Below are positions 23,289-31,690 of a stretch of 46,849 nucleotides of DNA, piece by piece. The translations under genes were made by a program, and so were the position numbers. The notes under the pieces were generated by a model, which ran no database searches, was not told the DNA's origin, and saw only the letters and a program-made list of their open reading frames with translations. The DNA is from Spirochaetales bacterium Spiro_07 (GTDB lineage Bacteria; Spirochaetota; Spirochaetia; Treponematales; Treponemataceae): positions 1 through 46,849 of the forward strand of contig LVBI01000038.1 in the NCBI GenBank assembly GCA_001603145.1, given 5' to 3'. How positions within the stretch are numbered: the first letter of the stretch is position 1; every line of letters starts with the position of its first letter.

Positions 23289-23810
23289 ATGAAAAAAATT
23301 ATCTTGGTTTGCATGGCTACATTTTTCACAATGCTTCCATGTATCAGCTTAACATCTGGAATTGAAAAAATTCAGCCTACAACAGTTCAAATTGAACAAA
23401 AAAATGCTTCTTACTTCGATAATGCAGAATCAATTTTAGTAAAACGTGAACCTAAAACGACAGAACTTGAAGGCACTTGGAAATCTGTAGAAAATGTAGA
23501 TATTCCATACATAAAATTTTACGGCTCTTATTTTCAAATGATAGAAATTATGTCTGATAATGAGTTTTATGAAGTAAAAGGTACATTCCGTATAAAAAAA
23601 GACGGTTCTGTTGTTTTGCTGCTTGGTAAAATCTGCGATGTTGTGGACGGTGTTTCCAAAGGTTTATATGATTTAAGTGAATACAAATGGATAACAGGAC
23701 TTCCTGATACAATCACTTGTGAAAACTATTCTGTAGAGGGAGATGTACTTAGACTTGGTACAGCCACATTTACAAGATGCACAGAAGATATTGACTGGCA
23801 CATTAAATAA
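23289..23810 (+). CDS. Secreted protein of unknown function
   Basis: 173 residues with a signal peptide (MKKIILVCMATFFTMLPCIS, possible cut at SLTSG). The mature part holds a lipocalin-like beta pattern (LEGTWKSVENVDIPYIKFYG, KGTFRIKKDGSVVLLLG, then YSVEGDVLRLGTATFTRCTE) that resembles small extracellular beta-barrel proteins, but I cannot name a family. GGGAGA lies before the ATG. AT-rich compared with the neighbours. Confidence 0.7.
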   Translation: MKKIILVCMATFFTMLPCISLTSGIEKIQPTTVQIEQKNASYFDNAESILVKREPKTTELEGTWKSVENVDIPYIKFYGSYFQMIEIMSDNEFYEVKGTFRIKKDGSVVLLLGKICDVVDGVSKGLYDLSEYKWITGLPDTITCENYSVEGDVLRLGTATFTRCTEDIDWHIK

Positions 23811-23816
23811 TTTGAG

Positions 23817-23838
23817 ATTGCCGGGACGCCCCGGCAAT
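23817..23838. terminator. Hairpin between convergent genes
   Basis: ATTGCCGGG (23817-23825) and CCCGGCAAT (23830-23838) pair perfectly around ACGC. It sits 7 bases after the stop of the secreted-protein gene. No T tract is next to it, although TTTTTT occurs 25 bases further. Confidence 0.6.
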
Positions 23839-23884
23839 AATATACATCTTTTCAGACGGCTTTTTTAACAGTCTTCTTTTCTTG

Positions 23885-23977
23885 TTAAAATGTAGTTGTT
23901 ATAGCGCAGCCTGCAAACATAGTTGCGAGCATTGCAGCAAAAGCAAGGTACATTACAAGCTTATTCAATCTTTTCAT
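23885..23977 (-). CDS. 30-residue lipoprotein, translationally coupled to the nuclease
   Basis: Reads MKRLNKLVMYLAFAAMLATM, then FAGC as lipobox, and ends ITTTF, so after processing only 8 residues remain on the lipid. Its ATG overlaps the nuclease stop as ATGA. It resembles entericidin-like or lysis-type small lipoproteins in form only. Missed by ordinary length cut-offs. Confidence 0.65.
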   Translation of the reverse strand: MKRLNKLVMYLAFAAMLATMFAGCAITTTF

Positions 23978-24960
23978 TTCTTTAACCCCCAGAATTTTGC
24001 GTCAAAACTTGATTCAAGCACTGCTTCATCGGCATCATCAAGCGGCGCAAAGAAGTCTATATTACAGCGCCGTTCAACTTCATCAACTGGAACGGCAAAT
24101 TCTATAAATGCTTTTTCTGAACCCGCATTCGGCAAGATAAAGCCTATTGCCGACCATTTGCCTTTGTCTGTATGCGCCAAAAGCACCTTGTAATAATACT
24201 CTGGAACTGCAACCTTGCTTGCGCCGATAGTCTTGTACTTTTTCTTGTCGAGAACCGGCCCAGAAACAGTGTAGACTGTGCCGAATTCCTTCGCCCAGTC
24301 GCGCACCTGCTCTTCAAGTTCCTTCCAAATTCCGCGGTTAAAATCTGGCGCTTGCGGACTCATGTTCGTCATATAGAACGAATCGTCCATTGATTTTTCG
24401 CTCCAAGAGAGGTCTGCCGCCGGAACTAAATGGCCGCGGTCATAGCCTGAACCTTTGTAGTCAGCCAAAGTTGATGAACCGGTCGGAACAGCTGGGTCTG
24501 GTCTGAAATTGTCTGTTCTGTCCGAAGCTTTTTTGTTCACTTTTTTGCGCGTAAGGCAAGTTGCAGCCCATTCTGCCTGCTCATAAGATTCACGGTAGCA
24601 CAAGCTGTAGCCTGTGTAGTTACAGCGGATGTGGTCATGCCCTTCGGAACAGACAGGCAGCAGATACTCGTCAGACAAATCTACATCGCTTAACTCTGTT
24701 CCGCCTGAGTCTTCTGCAACTTCTTCGCCGCTTTCAATTGAAATGATTTCAGTAAGCACAGAATCAATAACATTGCGCACAGCAGGCGAAAACTGATAGG
24801 CAACGAACAATACTAAAAGGGCAACCGCCAGAATTATAAGCTCTTTAAATGTAAGCTTTATATGCTTTTGGCTTTTGCTGCGCGAACTCCCGGATTTTTT
24901 AGAAGTTCCGCTGGAACTTGATTTTGTTGATTTAGGTTTTGTTGTCTTTTTCTCCGGCAT
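23974..24960 (-). CDS. Membrane-anchored DNA/RNA non-specific endonuclease
   Basis: 328 residues. Residues 1-38 are a Lys/Ser/Thr-rich cytoplasmic tail, 39-57 one membrane segment (KELIILAVALLVLFVAYQF), and about 100-320 a NUC1-type nuclease with the DRGH motif (YDRGHLVPAADLSW, His177) and the metal Asn in PQAPDFNRGIW. The catalytic domain should face the periplasm, like EndA-type DNA-uptake nucleases or defence/nutrient nucleases. AGAGGTGGG precedes the ATG. Probably in one transcript with the lipid-kinase-like gene 66 bases upstream. Confidence 0.9.
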   Translation of the reverse strand: MPEKKTTKPKSTKSSSSGTSKKSGSSRSKSQKHIKLTFKELIILAVALLVLFVAYQFSPAVRNVIDSVLTEIISIESGEEVAEDSGGTELSDVDLSDEYLLPVCSEGHDHIRCNYTGYSLCYRESYEQAEWAATCLTRKKVNKKASDRTDNFRPDPAVPTGSSTLADYKGSGYDRGHLVPAADLSWSEKSMDDSFYMTNMSPQAPDFNRGIWKELEEQVRDWAKEFGTVYTVSGPVLDKKKYKTIGASKVAVPEYYYKVLLAHTDKGKWSAIGFILPNAGSEKAFIEFAVPVDEVERRCNIDFFAPLDDADEAVLESSFDAKFWGLKK

Positions 24961-25026
24961 ATCCCACCTCTTAAAAGTTTTTAGCCAGCTTAAAATTGAC
25001 CGGCTTTATAATTTGCTTTTATATGC

Positions 25027-26196
25027 TTAAACGCGTTCCGCACCCTTATAGAAAGGCGCATCGTCTTTTTCAATGATTCTGATGACAGGTTCAGTCCGCT
25101 CAAAGGTAAGCGGAAAATTCTCGGCGCCGACAAGATGAACTTCGCCGTCCATCTGAACCAGAATCGGGCAATCGTACTGGATTTCGATTTTTTCAGCAGA
25201 GCAGAGGAACGCATATTTATTGCCTGTGTGCTTGCCTGATTTGAACTTTTCTTTCAGCATCAGCTTTGTTATAAGCGGCATATTCTTGGCGATGCATACA
25301 TTTCTGTCGTCAGGCAGAATCTTCTGATGACTTCCGTAAGTTCTGTGGCCTGAAACGCCGAGAAGGCAGAACACAATTCCAGACTCAAGCTTTGCAATTT
25401 CAGCACCGTCTTTGTCAAAAGCCGTAATCTTCGCCGTGCCAGATTTGTATTTTACGCCGTAGAACATACATGCCAAGTCTATCCATATTTTGTAGAAATT
25501 GCCCGGCAAATGGCTTTTCGTTCTGTTCGTCATGTGGGTGATAAACGCATCAATTCCGATGCTCGCAATGTTGAAAGCGTACCACGGCGGGTTTGCAGAC
25601 AAGCTTTCGTCGTTGTGCGAATATTCAAAAGACGGCAGCTCGCTGCCCTGACGGCAATTTACGCGTACGGCTCTTTGGCAGGCAAAATGAGCTTTTTCTT
25701 CCAGCAGCGCAAGCGACTCTTCCAAAGACCAGCCGTCAGAGCCGTCGTTGCCTGTGCCGAAAGGCAGACGCAGCATTGTCAGCTTGTTTTTTACAAGGTC
25801 TGAATATTCGCCGCCCAAATCAAATGCGACGTGTGCCAGCGCTGTCTGTACTTCAAGAGAAGTTCCGTCGCCGCCTGCGGTGACAATCAGATATTCTTCG
25901 CCTTCAACTTCGCTTAAGGCGGCTTCTTTGACAAGCGACTGCACAAAAGTTGCGGTTGCGCCCGCACGTTCAGTTTCGTATACTTTTATGGAAAAATCTT
26001 TGCACAGTTGCGGCTTGTTTGCAGCGGCTTCAGATTTTCTTTTAAGCACTTCTTTGTGCTTTTCCGCTATGTTCTTGCGCGTAAAGCCGCCGGCTGCTGG
26101 ATTTGCGATTATAACAACGCTGAGCGGCTTGTCTTTCCAGAGCGCACTGGCTTTTATGAGCGGCGCCAAATATTTAGATAAATCTGTCGCATTCAT
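25027..26196 (-). CDS. Diacylglycerol-kinase-like lipid kinase
   Basis: About 389 residues. The DAGK catalytic domain marks are VVIIANPAAGGFTRKN, VTAGGDGTSLEV (GGDGT nucleotide motif) and LPFGTGNDG; a C-terminal beta-sandwich ends with LVQMDGEVHLVGAENFPLTF. It would phosphorylate diacylglycerol or a similar lipid at the membrane. It is longer than the usual 300 residues. The ATG at 26196 is exactly 6 bases after TATACT with no ribosome site; the in-frame upstream ATG would lie inside the promoter. Confidence 0.85.
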   Translation of the reverse strand: MNATDLSKYLAPLIKASALWKDKPLSVVIIANPAAGGFTRKNIAEKHKEVLKRKSEAAANKPQLCKDFSIKVYETERAGATATFVQSLVKEAALSEVEGEEYLIVTAGGDGTSLEVQTALAHVAFDLGGEYSDLVKNKLTMLRLPFGTGNDGSDGWSLEESLALLEEKAHFACQRAVRVNCRQGSELPSFEYSHNDESLSANPPWYAFNIASIGIDAFITHMTNRTKSHLPGNFYKIWIDLACMFYGVKYKSGTAKITAFDKDGAEIAKLESGIVFCLLGVSGHRTYGSHQKILPDDRNVCIAKNMPLITKLMLKEKFKSGKHTGNKYAFLCSAEKIEIQYDCPILVQMDGEVHLVGAENFPLTFERTEPVIRIIEKDDAPFYKGAERV

Positions 26197-26202
26197 TCTG
26201 TT

Positions 26203-26231
26203 AGTATACACTGAATTTTCAGCTGTTGCAA
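26203..26231 (-). promoter_or_regulatory. Promoter of the lipid-kinase-like gene
   Basis: On the minus strand TTGCAA (26226-26231), 17 bases, TATACT (26203-26208), 6 bases, ATG. Predicted transcription start coincides with the ATG. Confidence 0.7.
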
Positions 26232-26266
26232 AAATAAAAAAAGAGTTGTGCGGTTTGTTGGGGCAG

Positions 26267-26287
26267 ACCCTGAAACAAGTTCAGGGT
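26267..26287. repeat. Palindromic element half-copy 4
   Basis: ACCCTGAA/TTCAGGGT around ACAAG, followed by GAC: only hairpin B of the family. It abuts three short tandem hairpins. Confidence 0.65.
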
Positions 26288-26295
26288 GACGAATT

Positions 26296-26353
26296 GCCAT
26301 TTCAGGATGGCGAACTGTCATTTCAAGATGACGGTCTGGCATTTCGGACAGAC
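26296..26353. repeat. Three tandem hairpins after purD
   Basis: GCCAT/ATGGC (26296-26311), GTCAT/ATGAC (26317-26332) and GTCTG/CAGAC (26334-26353), the first two starting 21 bases apart with a CATTTC core in each unit. The arms differ but each pair is complementary. Located 13 bases past the purD stop (26367, minus strand). Confidence 0.65.
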
Positions 26354-26366
26354 CGCCTTTCCGTTT

Positions 26367-27713
26367 TTATAGTTCGCCAGATTCGGCTGCGCCTGGCAGA
26401 CCGATGTCTTTTCTATAGAACATTCCGTCAAATGAAACATCTTCCATTGCGGCATAAGCTGTTTTGAAAGCTTCGTCAAAAGTACTGCCGAAAGCCGAAA
26501 CAGCAAGAACTCTTCCGCCTGAAGTGAGAAGCTTGCCATTTTTCTGCTGACCGCCCGCAATGAAGACTTTCGTGTTTTCATTGCCTTTTTTGAGCGTAAT
26601 TTCTTTGCCTTTAGCATAGGCGTTCGGGTAGCCGCCTGAAACTGCGACAGGAGCGCAGACAAAGCCGTTCTTCCATTTTATGCTTGGCGCAAAATCTTTG
26701 AGCGTGCCGGTCTGCTTTTCATCGATAATCGCCTTGCACAGTTCCGCAAAATCAAAATCCATCAGCGGAAGCACAGCCTGTGTTTCCGGGTCGCCGAGGC
26801 GCACATTGTATTCAAGAAGTTTCGGCCCGTCTTTGCAAAGCATAACGCCAAAGAAGATAAAGCCGCGGTAATCGAAGCCTTCAGCTTCAAGGCCTTTCAG
26901 TGTCGGCTCAAGAATGTCTTTGTTGAACTGAGCCATTGTTTCAGCTGAAACGTCTGAAAGCGGTGCGACTGCGCCCATTCCGCCGGTGTTCGGGCCTTTT
27001 GCGCCGTCGTTCAGGCGTTTGTGGTCGCGTGCAGGCACAAACGGAATGATGCAAGACTTGCCTTTCGCCGTCAGTTCTTTTGTTACAGAAACTGCCGCAA
27101 GAACAGAAATTTCAACACCCTGGAGATAATCTTCGATTACAAGCTTTGCACCAGCTTCTCCAAGTTTTCCGTCCTGCATAAAGTCTTTTATTGCTTTAAG
27201 GGCGACTTCAACTGTCGGCGCAACTACAACGCCTTTGCCGGCGGCAAGACCGTCTGCCTTAATTACGATTGGTGCGCCGTGTTTTTTTACATATTCTTCT
27301 GCAAGAGCCTGGTCTGTAAAAGATTCGCTTGCAGCGGCGGCGACACCGTATTTTTTCATGAAAGCTTTTGCAAAATCCTTGCTGCCTTCAAGAGCCGCGC
27401 CGGCAGATTTTGCCCCGACTGTCGGAATTCCGACACTCCACAGCTGGTCTGCAAGACCAGCACAAAGCGGGTCTTCCGGCCCGACAACAGCAAAATCAAC
27501 TTGCTCAAAAGACGCAACCTGGGCAATCGCATCATTGCCGGTGAGAGTTTCTGCATAATCACAGTCAGCAGGGTTTATGTTCCTGCATTTTGTTTCGTTT
27601 ATTGTTCCGCCGTTGCCTGGAACACAAATGACTTCATCAACCTGCCCGCTTTTTGCGAGTCTCCAACTTATGGCGTGTTCGCGGCCGCCTGAACCGACTA
27701 CAAGAATTTTCAT
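26367..27713 (-). CDS. purD: Phosphoribosylamine-glycine ligase (PurD)
   Basis: 448 residues from the ATG at 27713 (MKILVVGSGGREHAISWRLA). ATP-grasp motifs are present: IVIKADGLAAGKGVVVAPTV, HKRLNDGAKGPNTGGMGAVA and YNVRLGDPETQAVL. Makes GAR, the second step of purine synthesis. Further in-frame codons upstream are not used, since they cross the promoter. No other purine genes are adjacent. The ATG is 6 bases after TATTAT, with no ribosome site. Confidence 0.95.
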   Translation of the reverse strand: MKILVVGSGGREHAISWRLAKSGQVDEVICVPGNGGTINETKCRNINPADCDYAETLTGNDAIAQVASFEQVDFAVVGPEDPLCAGLADQLWSVGIPTVGAKSAGAALEGSKDFAKAFMKKYGVAAAASESFTDQALAEEYVKKHGAPIVIKADGLAAGKGVVVAPTVEVALKAIKDFMQDGKLGEAGAKLVIEDYLQGVEISVLAAVSVTKELTAKGKSCIIPFVPARDHKRLNDGAKGPNTGGMGAVAPLSDVSAETMAQFNKDILEPTLKGLEAEGFDYRGFIFFGVMLCKDGPKLLEYNVRLGDPETQAVLPLMDFDFAELCKAIIDEKQTGTLKDFAPSIKWKNGFVCAPVAVSGGYPNAYAKGKEITLKKGNENTKVFIAGGQQKNGKLLTSGGRVLAVSAFGSTFDEAFKTAYAAMEDVSFDGMFYRKDIGLPGAAESGEL

Positions 27714-27719
27714 GGCTTC

Positions 27720-27748
27720 ATAATAGAATAAATCAGCAAAAAATTCAA
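27720..27748 (-). promoter_or_regulatory. Promoter of purD
   Basis: On the minus strand TTGAAT (27743-27748), 17 bases, TATTAT (27720-27725), 6 bases, ATG: near-consensus with a leaderless start. Confidence 0.7.
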
Positions 27749-27794
27749 TTTTGCAAGCTGAAAACATTGCGGCCAGTCAGCACGAAACGCAGAC

Positions 27795-27838
27795 AAAAAA
27801 GGCTGAAACCGAAGAAGCGAGAGCTTTCGGTTTCAGCC
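27795..27838 (-). terminator. Strong intrinsic terminator of the proABC operon
   Basis: GGCTGAAACCGAA (27801-27813) and TTCGGTTTCAGCC (27826-27838) form a perfect 13-bp stem, followed by TTTTTT on the minus strand (27795-27800). Confidence 0.9.
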
Positions 27839-27940
27839 CGAATAGTGCAAAATATTTGTCGTTGTCAAGCCCGCCCGAAGTTCTGCTGTCAAAGAATATC
27901 GAGCCGAGCCTGCTAATGCCCCAACTTGAAATTGAGCTTG

Positions 27941-28753
27941 TTATTTGTTGCTCAACTGAACAGATTTGTCAAAGGCGGCGGTTGCGGCGCTTATAATGGC
28001 GGCACGGAAGCCTTTTTCTTCAAGCACACGTACAGCTTCGATTGTCGTGCCGGCCGGAGAGCAGACTTCGTCTTTGAGCTGCCCCGGATGTTTGCCAGTT
28101 TCAAGAACCATGGAAGCCGCACCTTTCAAAGTTTGCGCCGCAAAGACAACGGCCTGTTTTCTCGGCATACCGAATTTGACGGCAGCATCAGCCAAAGCTT
28201 CAACAAAAAGATAGCCGTAAGCAGGGCCTGAACCAGAAACGGCGGTAATTCCGTCCATAAGATGCTCAGGCACAACCTGAACAGAACCGGCCTTCGCAAG
28301 CAAATCTTCGACAATGCTTATTTCATCGCCGGAAACGCTTTCATTCGGCGCAAGTGCAATCATGCCTTCGCTTACGATTGCCGGTGTATTCGGCATTACA
28401 CGGATAATCTTGGCATCTTTGCCGAGCTTTTCTTCGATGGTGCTTATGCGGATGCCGGCTGCAATTGAAACGAAAACTTTGCTGCTAAGCTCTTCTTTTG
28501 GAAGCACTGCGCAAATTTCATCAAGCACAGATGCAAGATAATTCGGTTTTACAGCAAGAAAAACATATTCTGAATTCTGCAATACGTTCTTGTTATTTTT
28601 CTCGGCAATTGCCTTGTTTGCAGCCGCAAACTGTTCAGCTTTAGACAAATCAACATCGCTTATATGAACTTCGGTATGCTCAATTTTGCAGACTGCACTC
28701 ATCAATGCTCCGCCCATAACGCCGCAACCGATGCAACCAACTTTCTTTTCCAT
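27941..28753 (-). CDS. proC: Pyrroline-5-carboxylate reductase (ProC)
   Basis: 270 residues from the ATG at 28753, which follows GGAGGG by 7 bases. Rossmann start VGCIGCGVMGGALMSA and the signature MDGITAVSGSGPAYGYLFVE, AGTTIEAVRVLEEKGF. Last step of proline synthesis: reduces pyrroline-5-carboxylate with NAD(P)H. Third in the proA-proB-proC order, so the whole pathway from glutamate lies in one block. Confidence 0.94.
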   Translation of the reverse strand: MEKKVGCIGCGVMGGALMSAVCKIEHTEVHISDVDLSKAEQFAAANKAIAEKNNKNVLQNSEYVFLAVKPNYLASVLDEICAVLPKEELSSKVFVSIAAGIRISTIEEKLGKDAKIIRVMPNTPAIVSEGMIALAPNESVSGDEISIVEDLLAKAGSVQVVPEHLMDGITAVSGSGPAYGYLFVEALADAAVKFGMPRKQAVVFAAQTLKGAASMVLETGKHPGQLKDEVCSPAGTTIEAVRVLEEKGFRAAIISAATAAFDKSVQLSNK

Positions 28754-28840
28754 AAGACTGCCCTCCGTTTTATTCAACTTCTATATAACTATTTTACGTT
28801 CTTATTCCATTATTTGGCAAGGAATTATTTCTGTTTTAAG

Positions 28841-29638
28841 CTATTCCGCAAGAAACAACGTGCCTGTCGCATTTTCTTCGTAAAGAGCGGCGAGCGATTT
28901 TGGTTTTCCGCCGTTTGCAAGCAGCAGCTCAATGCCGTATTCGGTTACTTTTTCAGCAGCCTGAATCTTTGTTTCCATGCCGCCCGTACCGAACGAATTC
29001 GTTCCGCCAATTTTTACAGACTTGCGCAATTCAGGGATAGACTCAACAGTTTCAATAAGCTTTGCATCCGGGTTTGTCTTCGGATTGTCTGAATAAATGC
29101 CGTCAACGTCGCTGAAAAGAATGAGCAAATCTGCTGACCAGAGAATTGCGGTAAGCGCGCTCAAGTTGTCGTTGTCGCCAATCTTGATTTCGTCAAAGCT
29201 TACGCTGTCGTTTTCGTTGATAATCGGAACGGCGCCTTCATCCACAAGCGTAAAAAGCGTGTTGCGGATGTTAAGGCTGCGGTGCTCGTTCTTGAAATCA
29301 TCTTTTGTAAGCAGAAGCTGCCCGATGTGTAGGTCTTGTTTCTGAAAAGCCTTGCGCCACTGGTGCATAAGCTCAACCTGACCGATTGCACACAAAGCCT
29401 GGCGGTAATGCACGTCTTTTTTGCGCGCCCACTCTTTTGTTGTTGAAACGCCCGCAACCTGTGCGCCCGAAGAAACAAGAATAATCTGCTTTCCCTGCTT
29501 GATTAGCTCGGCGCACTGCGCGGCAAAATCTGACATAAATTCAGTATTCTGCGTGCCGTCGGCCTTTGCCAAAGTGTTTGAGCCGATTTTTATTACGATT
29601 TTCCGTGCCTTTTTCAGACTTTCATTTATTTTGCTCAT
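28841..29638 (-). CDS. proB: Glutamate 5-kinase (ProB), short form without PUA
   Basis: 265 residues. Amino-acid kinase fold: IVIKIGSNTLAK, VSSGAQVAGV, PIINENDSVSFDE, IGDNDNLSALTAIL, LLILFSDVDGIYSDNPK, GTGGMETKIQAAE. Ends without the C-terminal PUA domain found in many ProB proteins. Converts glutamate to glutamyl phosphate. Overlaps the proA stop by 4 bases (ATGA). Confidence 0.94.
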   Translation of the reverse strand: MSKINESLKKARKIVIKIGSNTLAKADGTQNTEFMSDFAAQCAELIKQGKQIILVSSGAQVAGVSTTKEWARKKDVHYRQALCAIGQVELMHQWRKAFQKQDLHIGQLLLTKDDFKNEHRSLNIRNTLFTLVDEGAVPIINENDSVSFDEIKIGDNDNLSALTAILWSADLLILFSDVDGIYSDNPKTNPDAKLIETVESIPELRKSVKIGGTNSFGTGGMETKIQAAEKVTEYGIELLLANGGKPKSLAALYEENATGTLFLAE

Positions 29639-30882
29639 CTAATCTGTCCTTCGCCGTCAATCAAGTATTTGGTCGTTGTCAGCACTTTAATGCCCATCGG
29701 GCCGCGCGCATGAAGTTTCTGCGTGCTTATGCCAAGCTCTGCGCCAAAGCCGAACTCGCCGCCGTCTGTAAAGCGCGTGCTTGCGTTTACATAGACGCAG
29801 CTTGCATCAACCATAGACTGAAATAGCCTTGTATTTGCGCGGCTTTCTGAAATGATGCTTTCGCTGTGCTTTGTGTTGTGGCTGTTGATATAAGCGATTG
29901 CTTCTTCGATTGAATCAACAACTTTTACGCAGCATTCATAATCAAGATACTCGTTGCCGAAATCTGCTTCTGTGGCAGCCACCGCATTTTTGAGCAGCTT
30001 CAAAGCACGTTCGTCTGCGTGAAGCTTTACACGCCCGTTAAAGGTCGCCTCAACCATCGGCAAGAACTTTTCTGCCACAGCCTTATGCACGATAATGCAC
30101 TCAATTGCGTTGCAGACACTCGGGCGCTGAATCTTGGCGTTTTCTGCAATGCGGCACGCCATTTCAAGATTTGCGAATTCGTCTACATAGAGGTGGCAGA
30201 CGCCGCTACCAGTTTCAATAACCGGTACTCTTGCGTTCTGCACAACATTCTGAATGAGCTTCTTGCCGCCGCGCGGCAGGCACACATCAATCAAACCGAC
30301 TGCGTTCAGAATCTGGTCAACATCGCTGTGGTCGTGCTCGCGCACTTCAACAAGCTCAATCGCTTCTGGCACGCCGCCTTTAACAGCCGCAAGAGCTTCG
30401 CGGATTACGCGCACAATTTCCACATTAGACTTATAAGAAGAAGACGAACCGCGGAGCAGAATCGCGTTTCCGCTTTTATATGCAAGGCTGAACGCGTCAA
30501 CCGTAACATTCGGGCGGTTCTCGTAAATGATTGCGACAACGCCAAGCGGCACGCGCACTTGCCGGATATTCAGGCCGTTAGGAGTTTTCCAGCCGCCAAG
30601 CTCTTCGCCGACGGGATCTGTCTGAGCGATTACTTCACGCAAGCTTGCAACAATGCCGTCGATGCGCTTGCCGTCAAGCAAAAGGCGGTCAATAATTGAT
30701 TCGCTTATGCCGTTCGCGCGCGCCAAATCAATGTCAAGCTTGTTCGCCGCAATAATAGAAGCGCGGTTTTTGTCGAGCGCACCGGCAACAGCTTCAAGGG
30801 CGGCGTTTTTTTCGTAAGCATTCTGCAAAGCAAGCTTCTGGCTTGCAACGCGCAAAGACGAACAGATTTTTTCAAGATTCAT
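29635..30882 (-). CDS. proA: Gamma-glutamyl phosphate reductase (ProA)
   Basis: 415 residues. NAD(P)-aldehyde dehydrogenase fold: PLGVVAIIYENRPNVTVDAF, GNAILLRGSSSSYKSN, and catalytic Cys in RPSVCNAIECIIVH. Reduces glutamyl phosphate to the semialdehyde. First gene of the proline operon, with CAGGAG before the ATG. Encoded in the order A, B, C, which lets ProA and ProB form their complex from one mRNA. Confidence 0.95.
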   Translation of the reverse strand: MNLEKICSSLRVASQKLALQNAYEKNAALEAVAGALDKNRASIIAANKLDIDLARANGISESIIDRLLLDGKRIDGIVASLREVIAQTDPVGEELGGWKTPNGLNIRQVRVPLGVVAIIYENRPNVTVDAFSLAYKSGNAILLRGSSSSYKSNVEIVRVIREALAAVKGGVPEAIELVEVREHDHSDVDQILNAVGLIDVCLPRGGKKLIQNVVQNARVPVIETGSGVCHLYVDEFANLEMACRIAENAKIQRPSVCNAIECIIVHKAVAEKFLPMVEATFNGRVKLHADERALKLLKNAVAATEADFGNEYLDYECCVKVVDSIEEAIAYINSHNTKHSESIISESRANTRLFQSMVDASCVYVNASTRFTDGGEFGFGAELGISTQKLHARGPMGIKVLTTTKYLIDGEGQIR

Positions 30883-30916
30883 ATAAACTCCTGTGAGCAG
30901 CTTCGGCTACTTCAGT

Positions 30917-30944
30917 ATCATTCCCGGTCAAGCCGGACAATGAC
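30917..30944. repeat. Palindromic element half-copy 6
   Basis: ATCATTC-CCGG-TCAAG-CCGG-ACAATGAC: a single hairpin with the loop TCAAG and the AATGAC end seen in the other copies. It lies between the proA start and the upstream gene's terminator. Confidence 0.65.
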
Positions 30945-30953
30945 AATAATTGC

Positions 30954-30988
30954 AAAAAAAAGACCGGAACTTTGAAAAGCTCCGGTCT
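30954..30988 (-). terminator. Terminator of the 189-residue hypothetical gene
   Basis: AGACCGGA (30961-30968) and TCCGGTCT (30981-30988) form the stem; on the minus strand a T7 tract (30954-30960) follows. Confidence 0.85.
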
Positions 30989-31002
30989 GCTAAAACCAAA
31001 AA

Positions 31003-31572
31003 TCAGTAATTTGCAAGGAAGTACATACCCAGCAAAATAGCTAACCGGCACTTTTCGTCTGACCATTCAGATTTGGGAGGAAGGTTTGAAATGTACCACC
31101 AGAAAATGCCGAAGCCGGGATCAATACGCAAAGCGTATTCAAGGAAATCGTCTTTTTTTGCCTGTGCGCCGAACATCAGATAAACAACATCTCTAAGTAT
31201 AGCAAGAAAGTTCTCATAGTTTTCTGCATAAGCTTTTTTTGAACATGCATCACACAATTCTGTTATGCGGAACAAAGCCTGTTCCTTTAATGTTTCGTCT
31301 GATTTTTCAACCCAGGTTTTTTGAACAAGAAGATTTAAGTTATTGTGGAAACTTGAAGTTAATTTTGATTCTTTTTGGTCTCTGTTCTCTGATTCCTCTG
31401 AAGCAAGCTGACTGAAAGAGCCGCTGTCTCCAAAAGCACAAGCTATTACACAGGCAGCATCATTCAGTTCCTTAGCTGACGCGCCGTTTAACAGAGCTTC
31501 TAAAGCAGAAACTGTGTCTTGTGAAATAAACTGTGTAATACTGCCTGATGCAGTAAATTCTGAATTTCGCAT
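31003..31572 (-). CDS. Hypothetical protein, 189 residues
   Basis: No signal peptide and no family recognised. Helical throughout by composition (ALEALLNGASAKELNDAACV, ENYENFLAILRDVVYLMFGA) with a Ser/Glu-rich stretch at about 55-70 and an aromatic C-terminus (FWWYISNLPPKSEW). A perfect TTGACA lies about 40 bases upstream of the ATG and there is no ribosome site, so the leader is very short. Ends in its own terminator. Sits alone between proA and the DUF4954 gene. Confidence 0.65.
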   Translation of the reverse strand: MRNSEFTASGSITQFISQDTVSALEALLNGASAKELNDAACVIACAFGDSGSFSQLASEESENRDQKESKLTSSFHNNLNLLVQKTWVEKSDETLKEQALFRITELCDACSKKAYAENYENFLAILRDVVYLMFGAQAKKDDFLEYALRIDPGFGIFWWYISNLPPKSEWSDEKCRLAILLGMYFLANY

Positions 31573-31690
31573 ATCTATACATCGTATTTTCTGGCATTTT
31601 TGTCAAGACCTGAAAGTAAATTAAAGCTTTCATGCACAAAAACAAGCTTGCTACTATTCAGAAAACAAAAAAAACTTTATGCTTTATTTC

